From NCBI GenBank assembly GCA_005877675.1, contig VBNZ01000074.1:1-9873 (forward strand): a stretch of DNA of 9,873 nucleotides, written 5' to 3'. Position numbers and translations under genes: made by a program. Every line of letters starts with the position of its first letter. Within the stretch, counting starts at the first letter, position 1. Origin of the DNA: Gammaproteobacteria bacterium. Lineage in GTDB: Bacteria; Pseudomonadota; Gammaproteobacteria; Xanthomonadales; Rhodanobacteraceae. Of this stretch, positions 1 to 6,354 are shown one piece after another. The notes beneath the pieces were generated by a model. The model was given only the letters and a program-made list of their open reading frames with translations. It was not told the origin of the DNA and searched no databases.

Positions 1-402
1 CGCAATGTGTCCGAGCAATACGAAGGCCGTCTCGTGCTGGCCGAGGTGATCGAGTCGCCTTCATTGTTCTTCCGCGGCATGGCCGGATCGCGCATCCCGA
101 TCGTGGTTGCGCACGGTGAAGGCCGCGCGCAGTTCGCGCAGCCGCGCGATCTGCGCGCGGTGCAAGCCTGTGTGCGTTACGTCGACAACAGCGGGCACGC
201 GACCGAAATCTATCCGTCGAATCCGAATGGTTCGCCCAAGGGCATCACTGGCATTACCGCGGCGGACGGGCGCGTGACGATCCTGATGCCGCATCCCGAA
301 CGCGTATTCCGCACCGCGCAGATGTCGTGGGCGCCGCGCAGCTGGGGCGAAGATTCGCCGTGGATGCGCATGTTCCGCAACGCACGCGTCTGGGTCGGGT
401 AG
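1..402 (+). CDS. purL: Phosphoribosylformylglycinamidine synthase (FGAM synthase), C-terminal end, 5' partial
   Basis: This is the last ~133 codons of the large single-chain PurL, which converts FGAR to FGAM with glutamine and ATP in de novo purine synthesis in the cytoplasm. The open frame runs in from the left edge, so the true start is outside the window; the ATP-binding domains and the nucleophilic Cys of the glutaminase domain are not seen. What is seen is the end of the C-terminal class I glutamine amidotransferase domain: VAHGEGR, then NPNGSPKGITG, then MPHPERVFR, which carries the His and Glu that complete the Cys-His-Glu triad in this family. The terminus WGEDSPWMRMFRNARVWVG is typical of proteobacterial PurL. 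The TAG stop at 400-402 shares its last G with the GTG start of the next gene, suggesting translational coupling. The identification is very secure. Confidence 0.97.
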   Translation, partial: RNVSEQYEGRLVLAEVIESPSLFFRGMAGSRIPIVVAHGEGRAQFAQPRDLRAVQACVRYVDNSGHATEIYPSNPNGSPKGITGITAADGRVTILMPHPERVFRTAQMSWAPRSWGEDSPWMRMFRNARVWVG

Positions 403-1085
403 TGACCATTTCTCCTTTGCGCCGTTTCATGCTGGCAGCCCTGCTATGGCTGCCATTCGCATTTTTTCTGTGGTTCGCGTTCGCAGCGCAGTTCGCATGG
501 CCCGTGGTGCAGATCGCCAAGTTCGTGCTGTTGCACGGCTGGCCGAAATTGTTTCTCGACGTGCTGCCGGGCGCGGACGAAATCAGCGCAACCGGCCAGC
601 TCGTCGCGCATCGCGCGTTCTGGATGCAGATCAACACCAACGTGGTGTACAACGCCGCAGTGGCAGGGCAGGAGACCCGGCTGGCGTTTTACGATTTCAC
701 GCTCAACCCGATGATCTACGGCTACAGCGTGCCGCTGTTCAGCGGGCTGGTGATGGCGACACCGCTCGCGCGCTGGCAGCGCGCCGCGCAGATCATTGGC
801 GGTGTGGCCATTCTGTGGCTGGTGCAATCGTTCGGCGTGGTTGCGGAGGCGTTCAAATCGACGGGGATCGATTTGAAGGAGGGCGCCGCGGCGATGCATC
901 AGTTTGGTTACTCGCTCGATGCGATCGCGTTGGCGTATCAGTTTGGTTATCTGATCCTGCCGCCGCTGGTGCCCGCGGTGTTGTGGATCGTGCTCAACCG
1001 CGCCTTTATCGAGGAACTCACGCGCCCCGTTGCTGCGGAACCTAAGCAGGGCGCCGTTGTCGAAGAGCAGCACGGGAACCTCTGA
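402..1085 (+). CDS. Integral membrane protein, probable exosortase H-associated membrane protein
   Basis: The protein has 227 residues with about four hydrophobic spans: residues ~9-30, ~105-122, ~130-150 and ~178-200. The last is in an AYQFGYLILPPLVPAVLW segment. A short hydrophilic domain lies between spans 1 and 2, followed by the NPMIYGYSVPLF motif. From memory, the 'NP-IYGY-PL' motif and the late 'YQFGYLILP' segment resemble the family named exosortase H-associated membrane protein, found with XrtH sorting systems; I could not search this. I chose GTG 402 because it overlaps the purL TAG (TAGTG). An ATG at 429 is the alternative and would remove nine residues. The open frame extends further upstream inside purL, which is not credible as coding. 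No exosortase gene or IPTL-CTERM target is visible, so the functional partner would have to be elsewhere. The existence of the gene is well supported; the family name is moderate. Confidence 0.75.
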   Translation: MTISPLRRFMLAALLWLPFAFFLWFAFAAQFAWPVVQIAKFVLLHGWPKLFLDVLPGADEISATGQLVAHRAFWMQINTNVVYNAAVAGQETRLAFYDFTLNPMIYGYSVPLFSGLVMATPLARWQRAAQIIGGVAILWLVQSFGVVAEAFKSTGIDLKEGAAAMHQFGYSLDAIALAYQFGYLILPPLVPAVLWIVLNRAFIEELTRPVAAEPKQGAVVEEQHGNL

Positions 1086-1106
1086 ACTGCTGCGCTCGAT
1101 CCGATT

Positions 1107-1201
1107 CAATCTAGGTCGGGCGCGCCAGTGGTGCTCGGAATCCTCATTTACTACCAGTAAACTGCGGTGCCTGCGCTCCGGCGTCGCGCCCGATCCAATT
1201 G
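1107..1201. other. Long imperfect inverted repeat / structured intergenic element
   Basis: The element starts 22 nt after the membrane-protein stop. The outer arms 1116-1124 (TCGGGCGCG) and 1185-1193 (CGCGCCCGA) are exact reverse complements. The pairing extends imperfectly outward to 1107-1115 and 1194-1201, where CAAT pairs with ATTG at the ends. Inside, GGAATCC (1137-1143) pairs imperfectly with GGTGCC (1166-1171). At the centre TTTACT (1147-1152) and AGTAAA (1156-1161) pair around a 3-nt loop. The whole could fold as a long interrupted hairpin in RNA or DNA. No T-run follows, so it is not a classic Rho-independent terminator. Possible roles are 3'-end protection of the purL transcript, partial termination, or a dispersed palindromic repeat. 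The central segment feels familiar from other proteobacterial intergenic regions, but that is recollection only. Confidence 0.6.
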
Positions 1202-1263
1202 AGCCCGAGCCAATTGAGCCGGATTCGATTAATCCGGATTCGATTAAGCCGGATTCAATTAAG
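1189..1263 (+). repeat. Five tandem 15-bp repeats
   Basis: There are five back-to-back 15-nt units at 1189-1203, 1204-1218, 1219-1233, 1234-1248 and 1249-1263. Unit 4 is CCGGATTCGATTAAG. Unit 3 differs from it only in the last base, and unit 5 differs at one internal base. Units 1 and 2 (CCCGATCCAATTGAG and CCCGAGCCAATTGAG) are more diverged but in register. The array is AT-richer than its surroundings and lies between the hairpin element and gspE. The first unit overlaps the right arm of the hairpin, so the array may have grown from that arm. Units 3-4 also contain CCGGATT/AATCCGG with a 5-nt loop. The array ends about 57 bp before the gspE start. The period is a multiple of three, but I see no credible gene across it. 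Confidence 0.9.
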
Positions 1264-1320
1264 CTCAGTGTCTTCGTTCGCGATGCTTGTTCAGCGGTTC
1301 CCAGGGATTGAAATCGAAAT

Positions 1321-3054
1321 ATGTCAGCCGTCCAGCCATTGCCTACACCGCCCGAGCATTCCCGAGCGCTCGATGAGCGCATTTGCGCGCACCTGGTCGC
1401 GCGCGGGAGGCTGAAAGAGGCCGATCTCGTGCGCGCGCGGCGCCTGCACGATGAAGCCAGTGAAGGCAGTTTGTTGCTGCCGTTGCTGACGCGCCTGGGC
1501 CTGGTGTCCGAGCGCGAGATGGGCGACGCGCTCTCCGAGGTGATGGGCCTGCCGCTGATCACCGCCAAGGAATTCCCCGACGCGCCGCCGCAGAACGTGG
1601 CGATGTCGATCCGCTTCCTGAAGCAGCATCACATCGTGCCGATCGCAGAGACCGACACGAAGGTGACCTGGGTCGTCGCCGATCCGGCGGAAAGCTATGC
1701 GATGCAGGCGGTGCAGCTTGCAACCGGCAAGGAGGCCGAGGTCAAGGTCGGTTTCCGCTCCGAGATCGATGATCTGATCGAGCGCTACTACGGCTCCGGT
1801 CGCTCCGCGATGGGCACGATCGTCGAGAATCTTTCAGACGAAGCGACGCGCAGCGAGGACGACATCGAGCACCTGCGCGATCTCGCCTCCGAGGCGCCGG
1901 TCATCCGCCTCGTCAACCTGATCATCCAGCGCGCGGTCGAACAGCGCGCGTCGGATATCCATATCGAACCGTTCGAGAATCGTCTCAAGGTGCGCTATCG
2001 CATCGATGGCGTGCTGCTCGAAGTCGAATCGCCGCCAGCCGCGTCGACCGCGGCGGTCATTTCGCGCATCAAGATCATGGCGAAGCTCAACATCGCCGAG
2101 CGCCGCCTGCCGCAGGACGGACGCATCATGCTGCGTGTACAGGGCAAGGAGCTCGATCTGCGTGTATCGACCGTGCCGACGAGCTTCGGTGAGTCGGTCG
2201 TGATGCGTATCCTCGATCGCGAATCGATCGTGTTCGATTTCCACAAACTCGGATTCACCGACGAGTTCCTTCCGCAGTTCATGAAGGTGCTCGAGCTGCC
2301 GCACGGCATTCTTCTCGTCACCGGCCCGACCGGTTCGGGCAAGACGACAACGCTGTACACCGCGCTGTCGAAGCTCAACACGCCCGACGTCAAGATCATC
2401 ACGGTCGAGGACCCGGTCGAATACCAGATCGAGGGCATCAACCAGATCCAGGCCAAGCCGCAGATCGGGCTCGACTTCTCGCATGCGCTGCGCTCGATCG
2501 TGCGCCAGGACCCGGACATCATCATGATCGGCGAAATGCGCGATCTGGAAACAGCCAAAATTGCGATCCAGTCCGCGCTGACCGGTCACTTGGTTTTGTC
2601 GACGCTGCACACCAACAATGCCGCCGGCGGCGTCACGCGCATGCTCGACATGGGTGTCGAGGATTATCTGCTCACCTCGACCGTGAACGGCATCCTGGCG
2701 CAACGTCTGGTGCGCCGCCTCGATGCCGAACATGCGCAGAAATACGAGGCGATGCCCGAGGTGATCGAGGAATTCGGTCTGCGCCGCTTCCAGCCGCAAG
2801 GAAAAATCGAGTTGTACAAGCCGATGCCATCGCCGCTCACCGCGACCGGCTATCACGGGCGTACGACGATCATGGAATTCCTCGTCATGAGCGACCCGAT
2901 CCGGCGCATGGTCATGCAGCACGCTGATATGGGCAAGCTCGAGGAGCAGGCGCGCGCCGAAGGCATGCGCACGATGTATGAAGACGGTCTCGTGAAGTCG
3001 CTCGGCGGTACGACGACGATCGAAGAGGTGCTGCGCGTGACCTCGGAAAGCTGA
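1321..3054 (+). CDS. gspE: Type II secretion system ATPase GspE (XpsE-like)
   Basis: This 577-residue cytoplasmic hexameric ATPase powers pseudopilus assembly and docks on GspL. The N-terminal region (~20-150) resembles the MshEN/GspE N-domain. The core holds Walker A GPTGSGKT (335-342), an Asp-rich segment ITVEDPVEYQ, Walker B DPDIIMIGEMRD (397-408) with Glu405, and the His box TGHLVLSTLHTNN (421-433). The conserved LAQRLVRRL follows, but the usual zinc-binding CxxC...CxxC is missing: the four expected positions are Asp468, His471, Pro503 and Leu506, and the only Cys is residue 22. I recall that Xanthomonas XpsE is also atypical here, so this looks like a lineage trait rather than decay. ATG 1321 is chosen as the first Met in frame. 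A weak AGGGA lies 13 nt upstream and no clear promoter was found. The stop overlaps the gspF ATG (TGATG). Confidence 0.96.
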   Translation: MSAVQPLPTPPEHSRALDERICAHLVARGRLKEADLVRARRLHDEASEGSLLLPLLTRLGLVSEREMGDALSEVMGLPLITAKEFPDAPPQNVAMSIRFLKQHHIVPIAETDTKVTWVVADPAESYAMQAVQLATGKEAEVKVGFRSEIDDLIERYYGSGRSAMGTIVENLSDEATRSEDDIEHLRDLASEAPVIRLVNLIIQRAVEQRASDIHIEPFENRLKVRYRIDGVLLEVESPPAASTAAVISRIKIMAKLNIAERRLPQDGRIMLRVQGKELDLRVSTVPTSFGESVVMRILDRESIVFDFHKLGFTDEFLPQFMKVLELPHGILLVTGPTGSGKTTTLYTALSKLNTPDVKIITVEDPVEYQIEGINQIQAKPQIGLDFSHALRSIVRQDPDIIMIGEMRDLETAKIAIQSALTGHLVLSTLHTNNAAGGVTRMLDMGVEDYLLTSTVNGILAQRLVRRLDAEHAQKYEAMPEVIEEFGLRRFQPQGKIELYKPMPSPLTATGYHGRTTIMEFLVMSDPIRRMVMQHADMGKLEEQARAEGMRTMYEDGLVKSLGGTTTIEEVLRVTSES

Positions 3055-4271
3055 TGCCGCTGTATCGCTACAAGGCCGTCACTTCCGCGGGCGAACTCAT
3101 CGAAGGCCAGGTCGACGTCGCCTCGAACGATGAGGCGATCGCGAAGATTCAGGATGCGGGAAATATTCCGCTTGAAGTCAGCGCGGCGGATGCGGCGGAT
3201 TCGGGCGGCGCCTTGGCGAGTCTGTTCAAACGCCCGGCGATGGGGCCCAATCAGGTGCTGCTGTTCACGCAGCAACTCGCGACCCTGCTCGGCGCAGGTC
3301 AGCCGCTCGATCGCGCGTTGCAGATTCTGCTCGAACTGCCCGAGGGCGAGAAAGCCAAGCGTATCGTCGAACGTATCCGCGATCAGGTACGCGGCGGCGC
3401 GCCGCTGTCGGAGGCGCTCGAATCCGAGCACGGTGTGTTCTCGCGCTTATACGTCAATATGGTGCGTGCGGGCGAGGTCGGTGGTTCACTCGACACGACC
3501 CTCGCGCGCCTGGCCAACTATCTCGAACGTGCCAAGGCGCTCAAGGAAAGCGTTGTCAACGCGATGATCTATCCTGCGATCCTCGTCGTTATGGTATTCG
3601 CGGCGCTGTTCGTGCTGTTGGTGTTCGTTGTGCCGCAGTTCGTGCCGATGTTCAAGGACATGAATGTCGAGCTGCCGCTGATCACGCAGATCGTCCTGTT
3701 TGTTGGCAGTGCGTTGCAGAGTTTCTGGTGGTTGATGCTGATCGCCATCGTCCTGCTCGTGTGGCTCGTGCGTACGCGGCTCGCGGAGCCCGAGGCGCGC
3801 CTTGCATGGGACGCGCGCGTGCTGACGATGCGTATTTTCGGCCCATTGATCGCCAAGCTCGAGACTGCGCGCCTTGCACGCACACTGGGAACTTTGCTCA
3901 AGAACGGCGTTCCATTGCTTACCGCGCTCGGCATCGGCCGCAACGTGCTCGGCAACACCGCGCTGGCCGAGGCGGTCGACAAGGCGGCGGAGGAAGTGAA
4001 GACCGGCGGCGGGCTTGCATTCGCACTCGGACAGAGCAAGCGCTTCCCGAAACTTGCGACGCAGATGATCAGTGTCGGCGAGGAGTCTGGTTCGCTTGAC
4101 GACATGCTGCTCAAGGTTGCCGACACATTCGACGTCGAGGCGAAGAATACGGTCGATCGCCTGCTCGCCGGTTTGGTGCCGGTGATGACGCTGGTGATGA
4201 CCGGCGTGGTCGGTTTCATCATGATGGCGATTCTGCTGCCGATCATGAGCATCAGCGGATCGATTCAATAA
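3054..4271 (+). CDS. gspF: Type II secretion inner-membrane platform protein GspF
   Basis: The protein has 405 residues, the normal length for the GspF/PilC family. It is the polytopic inner-membrane core that couples GspE ATP hydrolysis to pseudopilin extrusion. Two homologous cytoplasmic helical domains are visible, each with the family pattern. The first runs ~70-170 (LFTQQLATLLGAGQPLDRAL ... VRAGEVGGSLD) and the second ~270-370 (LARTLGTLLKNGVPLLTALG ... ISVGEESGSLDDML). Three membrane segments lie near residues 172-196, 225-241 and 374-398. The start MPLYRYKAV is the classic GspF N-terminus. ATG 3054 shares a base with the gspE stop, consistent with translational coupling and stoichiometric synthesis with GspE. 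A 40-nt gap to gspG follows. Nothing looks broken. Confidence 0.97.
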   Translation: MPLYRYKAVTSAGELIEGQVDVASNDEAIAKIQDAGNIPLEVSAADAADSGGALASLFKRPAMGPNQVLLFTQQLATLLGAGQPLDRALQILLELPEGEKAKRIVERIRDQVRGGAPLSEALESEHGVFSRLYVNMVRAGEVGGSLDTTLARLANYLERAKALKESVVNAMIYPAILVVMVFAALFVLLVFVVPQFVPMFKDMNVELPLITQIVLFVGSALQSFWWLMLIAIVLLVWLVRTRLAEPEARLAWDARVLTMRIFGPLIAKLETARLARTLGTLLKNGVPLLTALGIGRNVLGNTALAEAVDKAAEEVKTGGGLAFALGQSKRFPKLATQMISVGEESGSLDDMLLKVADTFDVEAKNTVDRLLAGLVPVMTLVMTGVVGFIMMAILLPIMSISGSIQ

Positions 4272-4311
4272 GACACTGCGGCATCCCGCGAATTCCAATC
4301 GAGAATACAAA

Positions 4312-4764
4312 ATGAAAAACTACACTTTTGCAAAAACCGCCTTGCGCGCCGCACCGGTGCAGCGCATGCGCATGACGGGCTTCACTCTGATCGAAATGGT
4401 CATGGTGATCGCGCTGATCGGCATCGTCATGGGCATCGTTGGCAACTATGCGTTCCAGCGCTTCAATCAGGGCAAATACAATGCAGGCAAAGCTGCGGTG
4501 CATTCGCTCGAGATGAAGGTACAGGCGTACATCCTCGACAACGGTGGCGCACCGCAGAGCCTGAACGACCTGACCACACGCCCGGGCAGCGCGGCGAACT
4601 GGAACGGCCCGTACGCCAAACCCGGCGATCTCAACGATCCGTTCGGCCACCCGTTCCAGTACAAGGCGCCAGGCGACCACGGCGATTTCGACGTGATCTT
4701 CCTCGGCAAGGACGGCAAGGCGGGTGGCGACGGGATGGACAAGGATTACGGTAACTGGGAATGA
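4312..4764 (+). CDS. gspG: Major pseudopilin GspG precursor
   Basis: This 150-residue prepilin forms the shaft of the periplasmic pseudopilus after cleavage and N-methylation by the prepilin peptidase. The leader is basic and ends at Gly23, followed by FTLIEMVMV, with the conserved Glu at mature position 5 and a hydrophobic helix to ~residue 48. The C-terminal half matches GspG: AYILDNGGAPQSLNDL, a WNGPY motif, DPFGHPFQY, and an acidic end GGDGMDKDYGNWE. In the family this last region helps bind the structural calcium. The 23-residue leader is long; in-frame ATGs at 4366 and 4372 would give leaders of 5 or 3 residues. I prefer ATG 4312 because GAGA at 4301-4304 is well placed as a ribosome site. 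It follows gspF by 40 nt and precedes gspH by 27 nt. Confidence 0.96.
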   Translation: MKNYTFAKTALRAAPVQRMRMTGFTLIEMVMVIALIGIVMGIVGNYAFQRFNQGKYNAGKAAVHSLEMKVQAYILDNGGAPQSLNDLTTRPGSAANWNGPYAKPGDLNDPFGHPFQYKAPGDHGDFDVIFLGKDGKAGGDGMDKDYGNWE

Positions 4765-4791
4765 GTCGGGCGGGCGCACGAGCCGACCATC

Positions 4792-5274
4792 ATGCGCCTC
4801 GCGCACTTGCATCGACCTGAGCTGCGGCATTCCGGCCAGCGTGGCTTCACGCTGGTCGAGCTCGTTGCGGTCGTGGTGTTGATCGCGATCAGCATCAGCG
4901 TCGTGACGATGTCGTTCTCGCGCAATTTTGCCGGTGCGAAAATCCAGGCGGCGAGCCGCGACATGGTCGCCGCACTGCGCTACACGCGTGGGCAGGCGAT
5001 CGTGAAAGGCAAGGAAACGACCTTCGACCTCGATCTCGCCAACAACCGCTACACCGCGCCAGGGCGCGCCGCGGTGCAGCTGCCGAAAACGATGAAGCTG
5101 AATTTGTATACAGCTGCGCAGGAGCAGACCGGCGAGAACTCGGGCAGCATCCGTTTCTTTCCCGACGGCGCCTCGACCGGCGGGCATATCTCGGTGCTGA
5201 TGGACCGCATCGAATGGCGCATCAATGTCGACTGGCTCACCGGTGCAATCACGCGTGAGGAGTTGAAGCAGTGA
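4792..5274 (+). CDS. gspH: Minor pseudopilin GspH precursor
   Basis: This 160-residue type IV pilin-like protein belongs to the GspH/FimT group and forms part of the pseudopilus tip with I, J and K. The basic leader ends RG (Gly18), followed by FTLVELVAVV, with Glu at mature position 5 and one hydrophobic helix to ~residue 42. The globular part shows the GspH pattern: a helix with AASRDMVAALRYTRGQAIV, then strand-rich sequence with RFFPDGASTGG and the terminal INVDWLTG motif common in this family. The start is the only suitable ATG before the leader, and its ribosome site is weak. The last four bases GTGA are shared with the GTG start of gspI. GspH is the most variable pseudopilin, but the tail motifs and position make this call firm. 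Confidence 0.93.
   Translation: MRLAHLHRPELRHSGQRGFTLVELVAVVVLIAISISVVTMSFSRNFAGAKIQAASRDMVAALRYTRGQAIVKGKETTFDLDLANNRYTAPGRAAVQLPKTMKLNLYTAAQEQTGENSGSIRFFPDGASTGGHISVLMDRIEWRINVDWLTGAITREELKQ
5257..5262 (+). promoter_or_regulatory. Strong ribosome binding site for gspI (GTG start)
   Basis: GAGGAG at 5257-5262, inside the 3' end of gspH, lies 8 nt before GTG 5271. This supports the GTG as the real gspI start. The coding frame from it begins with a basic prepilin leader. Confidence 0.7.
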
Positions 5275-5773
5275 AGACGCTTCCTCGCATCCGCGCGCAA
5301 CGCGGTTTCACGCTGATCGAACTGGTGGCCGCATTCGTGATCTTCGCGCTCGGCTTCGGCATCCTGCTACAGATCCTCGGCGGCGGCCTGCACACGACAC
5401 GGCAGTCGAGCGAGTACACACAGGCTGCGCTGTGGGCGCAGTCGATGCTCGACATCCAGGGCATCGGCGAGCCGCTCACAGAGGGGTCGAGCAGCGGCAA
5501 GTTCGATGACACTTACAGCTGGCAGCTCAATATCAGTCATTACGATCCGCCGCCGGTGAACGGCGCGGCGAACGGTCCCGTGGTCGATCCGTCGCAAGCG
5601 GGTATGGGCGGGGGCATGACGCCGGGGCAGATGCAGCTGATGCAGCTCGAGCTCGTCGTGAGCTGGGGCAATCGCTACCTCATGCACAACGCGCGCTTCG
5701 TTACGCTACGTGCGATAAATCCCGCCAACCCGGTCGCAACGGCGCGGTCGGCTTGCCCGGCTTCGGCGGCTGA
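5271..5773 (+). CDS. gspI: Minor pseudopilin GspI precursor, apparent frameshift near the 3' end
   Basis: This minor pseudopilin organises the H-I-J-K tip. The leader ends at Gly12, followed by FTLIELVAAFVIFALGFG (mature Glu5, hydrophobic helix). The body has SSEYTQAALWAQSMLD (the usual GspI/J 'A-WA-SML' helix) and the closing LELVVSWGN ... ARFVTLRAI strands. A Gly/Met-rich loop at ~93-124 makes it longer than many GspI proteins. As printed, the frame does not stop at the expected place but stays open to 6227, about 450 nt inside gspJ in another frame, with an Arg/Ala-rich shadow sequence. Adding one base near 5712-5735 would give 167 residues ending ...NPGRNGAVGLPGFGG at TGA 5771-5773, which overlaps the gspJ ATG as elsewhere in this operon. 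I give that inferred end. The pilin fold is complete before the break; only the tail is affected. Confidence 0.85.
5729..5773 (+). other. Inferred true gspI 3' tail in the shifted frame
   Basis: In the frame starting at 5729 the codons read PGRNGAVGLPGFGG and then TGA (5771-5773). Nearly all of these codons end in G or C, like the rest of the operon, and the TGA shares its A with the ATG of gspJ. The gspI frame as printed misses this stop. The restored tail is an inference and would need one added base upstream, for example in the CCC run at 5729-5731. Confidence 0.55.
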
Positions 5774-6354
5774 TGCAAATGCAATCGCGCCAGGCCGGCT
5801 TCACGCTGCTCGAGATCCTGCTCGTGATCATGCTGCTCGCGCTGCTGCTCGCGGGCGCGTACAGCGGCATCAGCGCGTCGGTGAAGGCGATGCGCGCAGG
5901 CGAGGCCGCGATCGAGCGCATCGACAAAGTTCGTACGGTGCAGGAATTTCTGCGCCGGCAGATTTCGCGCATCCTGCCGTATCCCTATTCGCAGGATGCC
6001 GCGAAGCGCGAAATTTTCAGCGGCAGCGCCAGCAATATGCGCTTCGTCGCGCCGATGCCGGGCTATCTATCGCATGGCGGCGCCTATGTGCAGACGCTCG
6101 AATTCGCACCCGCGGAGGGCGGCCTGCAGCAGCTGGTATTTACCACGACCCTGCTCAACGGATTTTCGATGGACAAATACGGCGGCAAGGAGGTCGACAC
6201 CGTCGTGCTGCTCGATCGTATCCGTGAGGGCAAGTTCAGTTATCGCGGACTGGACCAGCAGGGGAAGCTGATGGAATGGACCAGCGCGTGGCCCGATCCG
6301 AGCGTGACCCCTTTGATGGTCGGCGTCGATGTCACGCTGCGTCGGGGGGGCTGA
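5773..6354 (+). CDS. gspJ: Minor pseudopilin GspJ precursor, apparently truncated by a frameshift
   Basis: As printed the gene encodes 193 residues. A short leader ends at Gly9, followed by FTLLEILLVIMLLALLLAGAY, with Glu at mature position 5 and the hydrophobic helix. The body shows GspJ features: RTVQEFLRRQISRILPYPY, SNMRFVAPMPGYLSHGGAYV, LVFTTTLLNGF, and KFSYRGLDQQGKLMEW...WPDP...PLMVGVDVTLR. It then stops at TGA 6352-6354, just after a run of seven G (6344-6350), before the last strand of the family fold. The missing 28 codons follow in another frame to TGA 6435-6437. With one extra G the product would be 221 residues and its stop would overlap the gspK ATG. ATG 5773 is chosen; ATG 5779 would shorten the leader by two residues. 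GspJ pairs with I and K in the tip. Confidence 0.92.
   Translation: MQMQSRQAGFTLLEILLVIMLLALLLAGAYSGISASVKAMRAGEAAIERIDKVRTVQEFLRRQISRILPYPYSQDAAKREIFSGSASNMRFVAPMPGYLSHGGAYVQTLEFAPAEGGLQQLVFTTTLLNGFSMDKYGGKEVDTVVLLDRIREGKFSYRGLDQQGKLMEWTSAWPDPSVTPLMVGVDVTLRRGG
6344..6350 (+). repeat. Run of seven G at the gspJ frame break
   Basis: Seven consecutive G stand exactly where the gspJ frame breaks. Eight G (or five) would join the upstream frame to the downstream C-terminal frame. Such runs are prone to length errors in sequencing and to slippage in replication or transcription. Confidence 0.9.

Noticed and set aside
1189..1263. CRISPR array
   Set aside because: The units are 15 bp, directly adjacent and without spacers, and there are no cas genes.
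1030..1311. Open frame of 93 residues with PDSIK-type pentapeptide repeats
   Set aside because: It starts inside the membrane-protein gene, has no ribosome site or recognisable domain, and its repeats are simply the 15-bp tandem DNA repeats read in a frame that happens to stay open.
1264..1320. Promoter immediately before gspE
   Set aside because: I looked for -35/-10 pairs here and in the repeat array and found none with good match and spacing, so no promoter is called.
444..1568. Long minus-strand open frame (374 residues) across the membrane protein, intergenic gap and gspE start
   Set aside because: The translation is rich in Arg, His and Gln, has no domain pattern, and lies antisense to clearly coding sequence. 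This is the usual shadow in GC-rich DNA.
1834..2922. Long minus-strand open frame opposite gspE
   Set aside because: It is antisense to the well-conserved GspE ATPase core and is low-complexity Arg/Asp/His-rich sequence; a shadow frame.
5774..6227. C-terminal extension of gspI running through gspJ
   Set aside because: The sequence after the frame break is Arg/Ala-rich and overlaps the well-supported gspJ pilin frame; better explained by a one-base frame error in gspI.
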